From an uncultured Rubrivivax sp. (GTDB lineage: Bacteria > Pseudomonadota > Gammaproteobacteria > Burkholderiales > Burkholderiaceae_C), in contig CALBTN010000183.1 in NCBI GenBank assembly GCA_937967345.1, positions 1 to 6,689 on the forward strand: a stretch of DNA of 6,689 nucleotides, given 5' to 3'. Made by a program: the position numbers and the translations under genes. Each line of letters starts with the position of its first letter. Position 1 is the stretch's first letter. The notes below the pieces were generated by a model. It was given only the letters and a program-made list of their open reading frames with translations, did no database searches and was not told where the DNA came from. This document shows positions 6,135 to 6,689 of the stretch, in pieces.

Positions 6135-6689
6135 TCAGCCGCTGGCGCCGAGCCGCCCGATCGCGTGGTATTCGATCCCGGCGGCATTGACCGTGGCTGG
6201 CGCGAACATGTTGCGCCCGTCGAAGATTACCGGCTGGCGCAGGCTGGCGCGGATGCACGCGAAGTCGGGGCTGCGGAACTCCTTCCACTCGGTGACGATG
6301 ACCAGCGCGTCGGCGCCTTGCAGCGTATCCATCGCGCCGGCGGCAAAGCTCAGCGCCGCGGAGTCGGGCAGCACGCGCCGCGCCTCGGTCATGGCCACCG
6401 GGTCGTAGGCGGCGACGCTGGCGCCGCGCGCCAGCAACTCCTTGATCAGCACGCGGCTGGGGGCCTCGCGCATGTCGTCGGTGTTGGGCTTGAAGGCCAG
6501 GCCCCACAGCGCGAAGCGCCGGCCGCTGAGGTCGGCGCCGAAGCGGCGCACGATCTTTTCGAGCAGCACGCGCTTTTGTGCCTCGTTGGCGGCTTCCACC
6601 GCGCGCAGCACCTGCAGCGCGCGCCCGGCCTCGTCGGCGGTGCGGATCAGCGCCTTGACGTCCTTGGGGAAGCACGAGCCGCCGTAACC
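6135..6689 (-). CDS. ugd: UDP-glucose 6-dehydrogenase, C-terminal part (cut by window edge)
   Basis: Oxidises UDP-glucose to UDP-glucuronate with two NAD+, feeding capsule, exopolysaccharide or lipopolysaccharide modification. The window holds the last 184 codons; the N-terminal NAD-binding Rossmann domain lies beyond the right edge (about 255 residues missing by comparison with the family). The visible part opens with the active site GYGGSCFPKD, whose cysteine (sixth visible residue, bases 6672-6674) is the thioester-forming nucleophile. The central dimerisation helix follows (VEAANEAQK, visible residues 31-39), then the UDP-binding domain with GLAFKPNTDDMRE (63-75), a Rossmann-like GASVAAYDP segment, VTEWKEF, and a DGRN motif near the end. 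The C-terminus is complete, ending in TGA at 6135. An ATM/GTG start inside this segment (for example the GTG at 6611) is not a true start because the active-site motif lies upstream of it. It precedes nudB by 53 bp on the same strand. Confidence 0.93.
   Translation of the reverse strand, partial: GYGGSCFPKDVKALIRTADEAGRALQVLRAVEAANEAQKRVLLEKIVRRFGADLSGRRFALWGLAFKPNTDDMREAPSRVLIKELLARGASVAAYDPVAMTEARRVLPDSAALSFAAGAMDTLQGADALVIVTEWKEFRSPDFACIRASLRQPVIFDGRNMFAPATVNAAGIEYHAIGRLGASG

Noticed and set aside
5603..6187. Minus-strand open frame overlapping nudB in another frame
   Set aside because: NudB in the other frame matches a known family end to end; this one is an Arg/Ala-rich shadow.
5590..6675. 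Possible fusion of Ugd and NudB suggested by a single long open frame
   Set aside because: Upstream of the NudB start this frame is out of phase with the true Ugd frame and yields Arg/Ala-rich sequence; Ugd ends in its own TGA at 6135.

Overview
The window is about 6.7 kb of very G+C-rich, densely coding chromosomal DNA with a strong G/C bias at third codon positions. It reads as ordinary housekeeping sequence from a Gram-negative proteobacterium, most likely a betaproteobacterium of the order Burkholderiales (Rubrivivax/Ideonella/Leptothrix-like). That placement is inferred from base composition, a PEP-CTERM protein, an Atm1-type half-transporter, and the clustering of UDP-glucose dehydrogenase, NudB, a YbhP-like phosphohydrolase and ClsB. 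No rRNA, tRNA, CRISPR array, insertion sequence or phage gene is visible.

Left part (1-1090): a small secreted PEP-CTERM protein on the minus strand (250-846) lies between two non-coding stretches, 1-249 and 847-1090. Both contain GC-rich inverted repeats but no recognisable gene. The PEP-CTERM gene is visibly less G+C-rich than the rest of the window.

Middle (1091-3418): a divergent pair separated by 60 bp. A YciA-type acyl-CoA thioesterase runs leftward. An Atm1-type ABC half-exporter (612 aa), with a complete nucleotide-binding domain and the glutathione-site residues of the bacterial family, runs rightward. A hairpin follows the transporter in the 110-bp convergent gap.

Right part (3529-6689): four minus-strand genes, in transcription order ugd (3' part only, cut by the window edge), nudB, a YbhP-like endonuclease/exonuclease/phosphatase-family protein, and clsB. 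The last three are tightly packed: nudB and the ybhP-like gene share an ATGA overlap, and only 7 nt separate the ybhP-like gene from clsB. They look like one operon linking sugar-nucleotide supply (UDP-glucuronate), folate-precursor dephosphorylation, an unassigned phosphohydrolase and membrane phospholipid synthesis. The ybhP-clsB adjacency is also known in Escherichia coli.

I found no convincing new system. The points most worth a second look are the uncharacterised YbhP-like gene coupled to nudB and clsB, the one-residue-longer Nudix loop of NudB, the extended tail of the PEP-CTERM protein with a short direct repeat at its stop codon, and the perfect 17-bp palindrome at the left edge.
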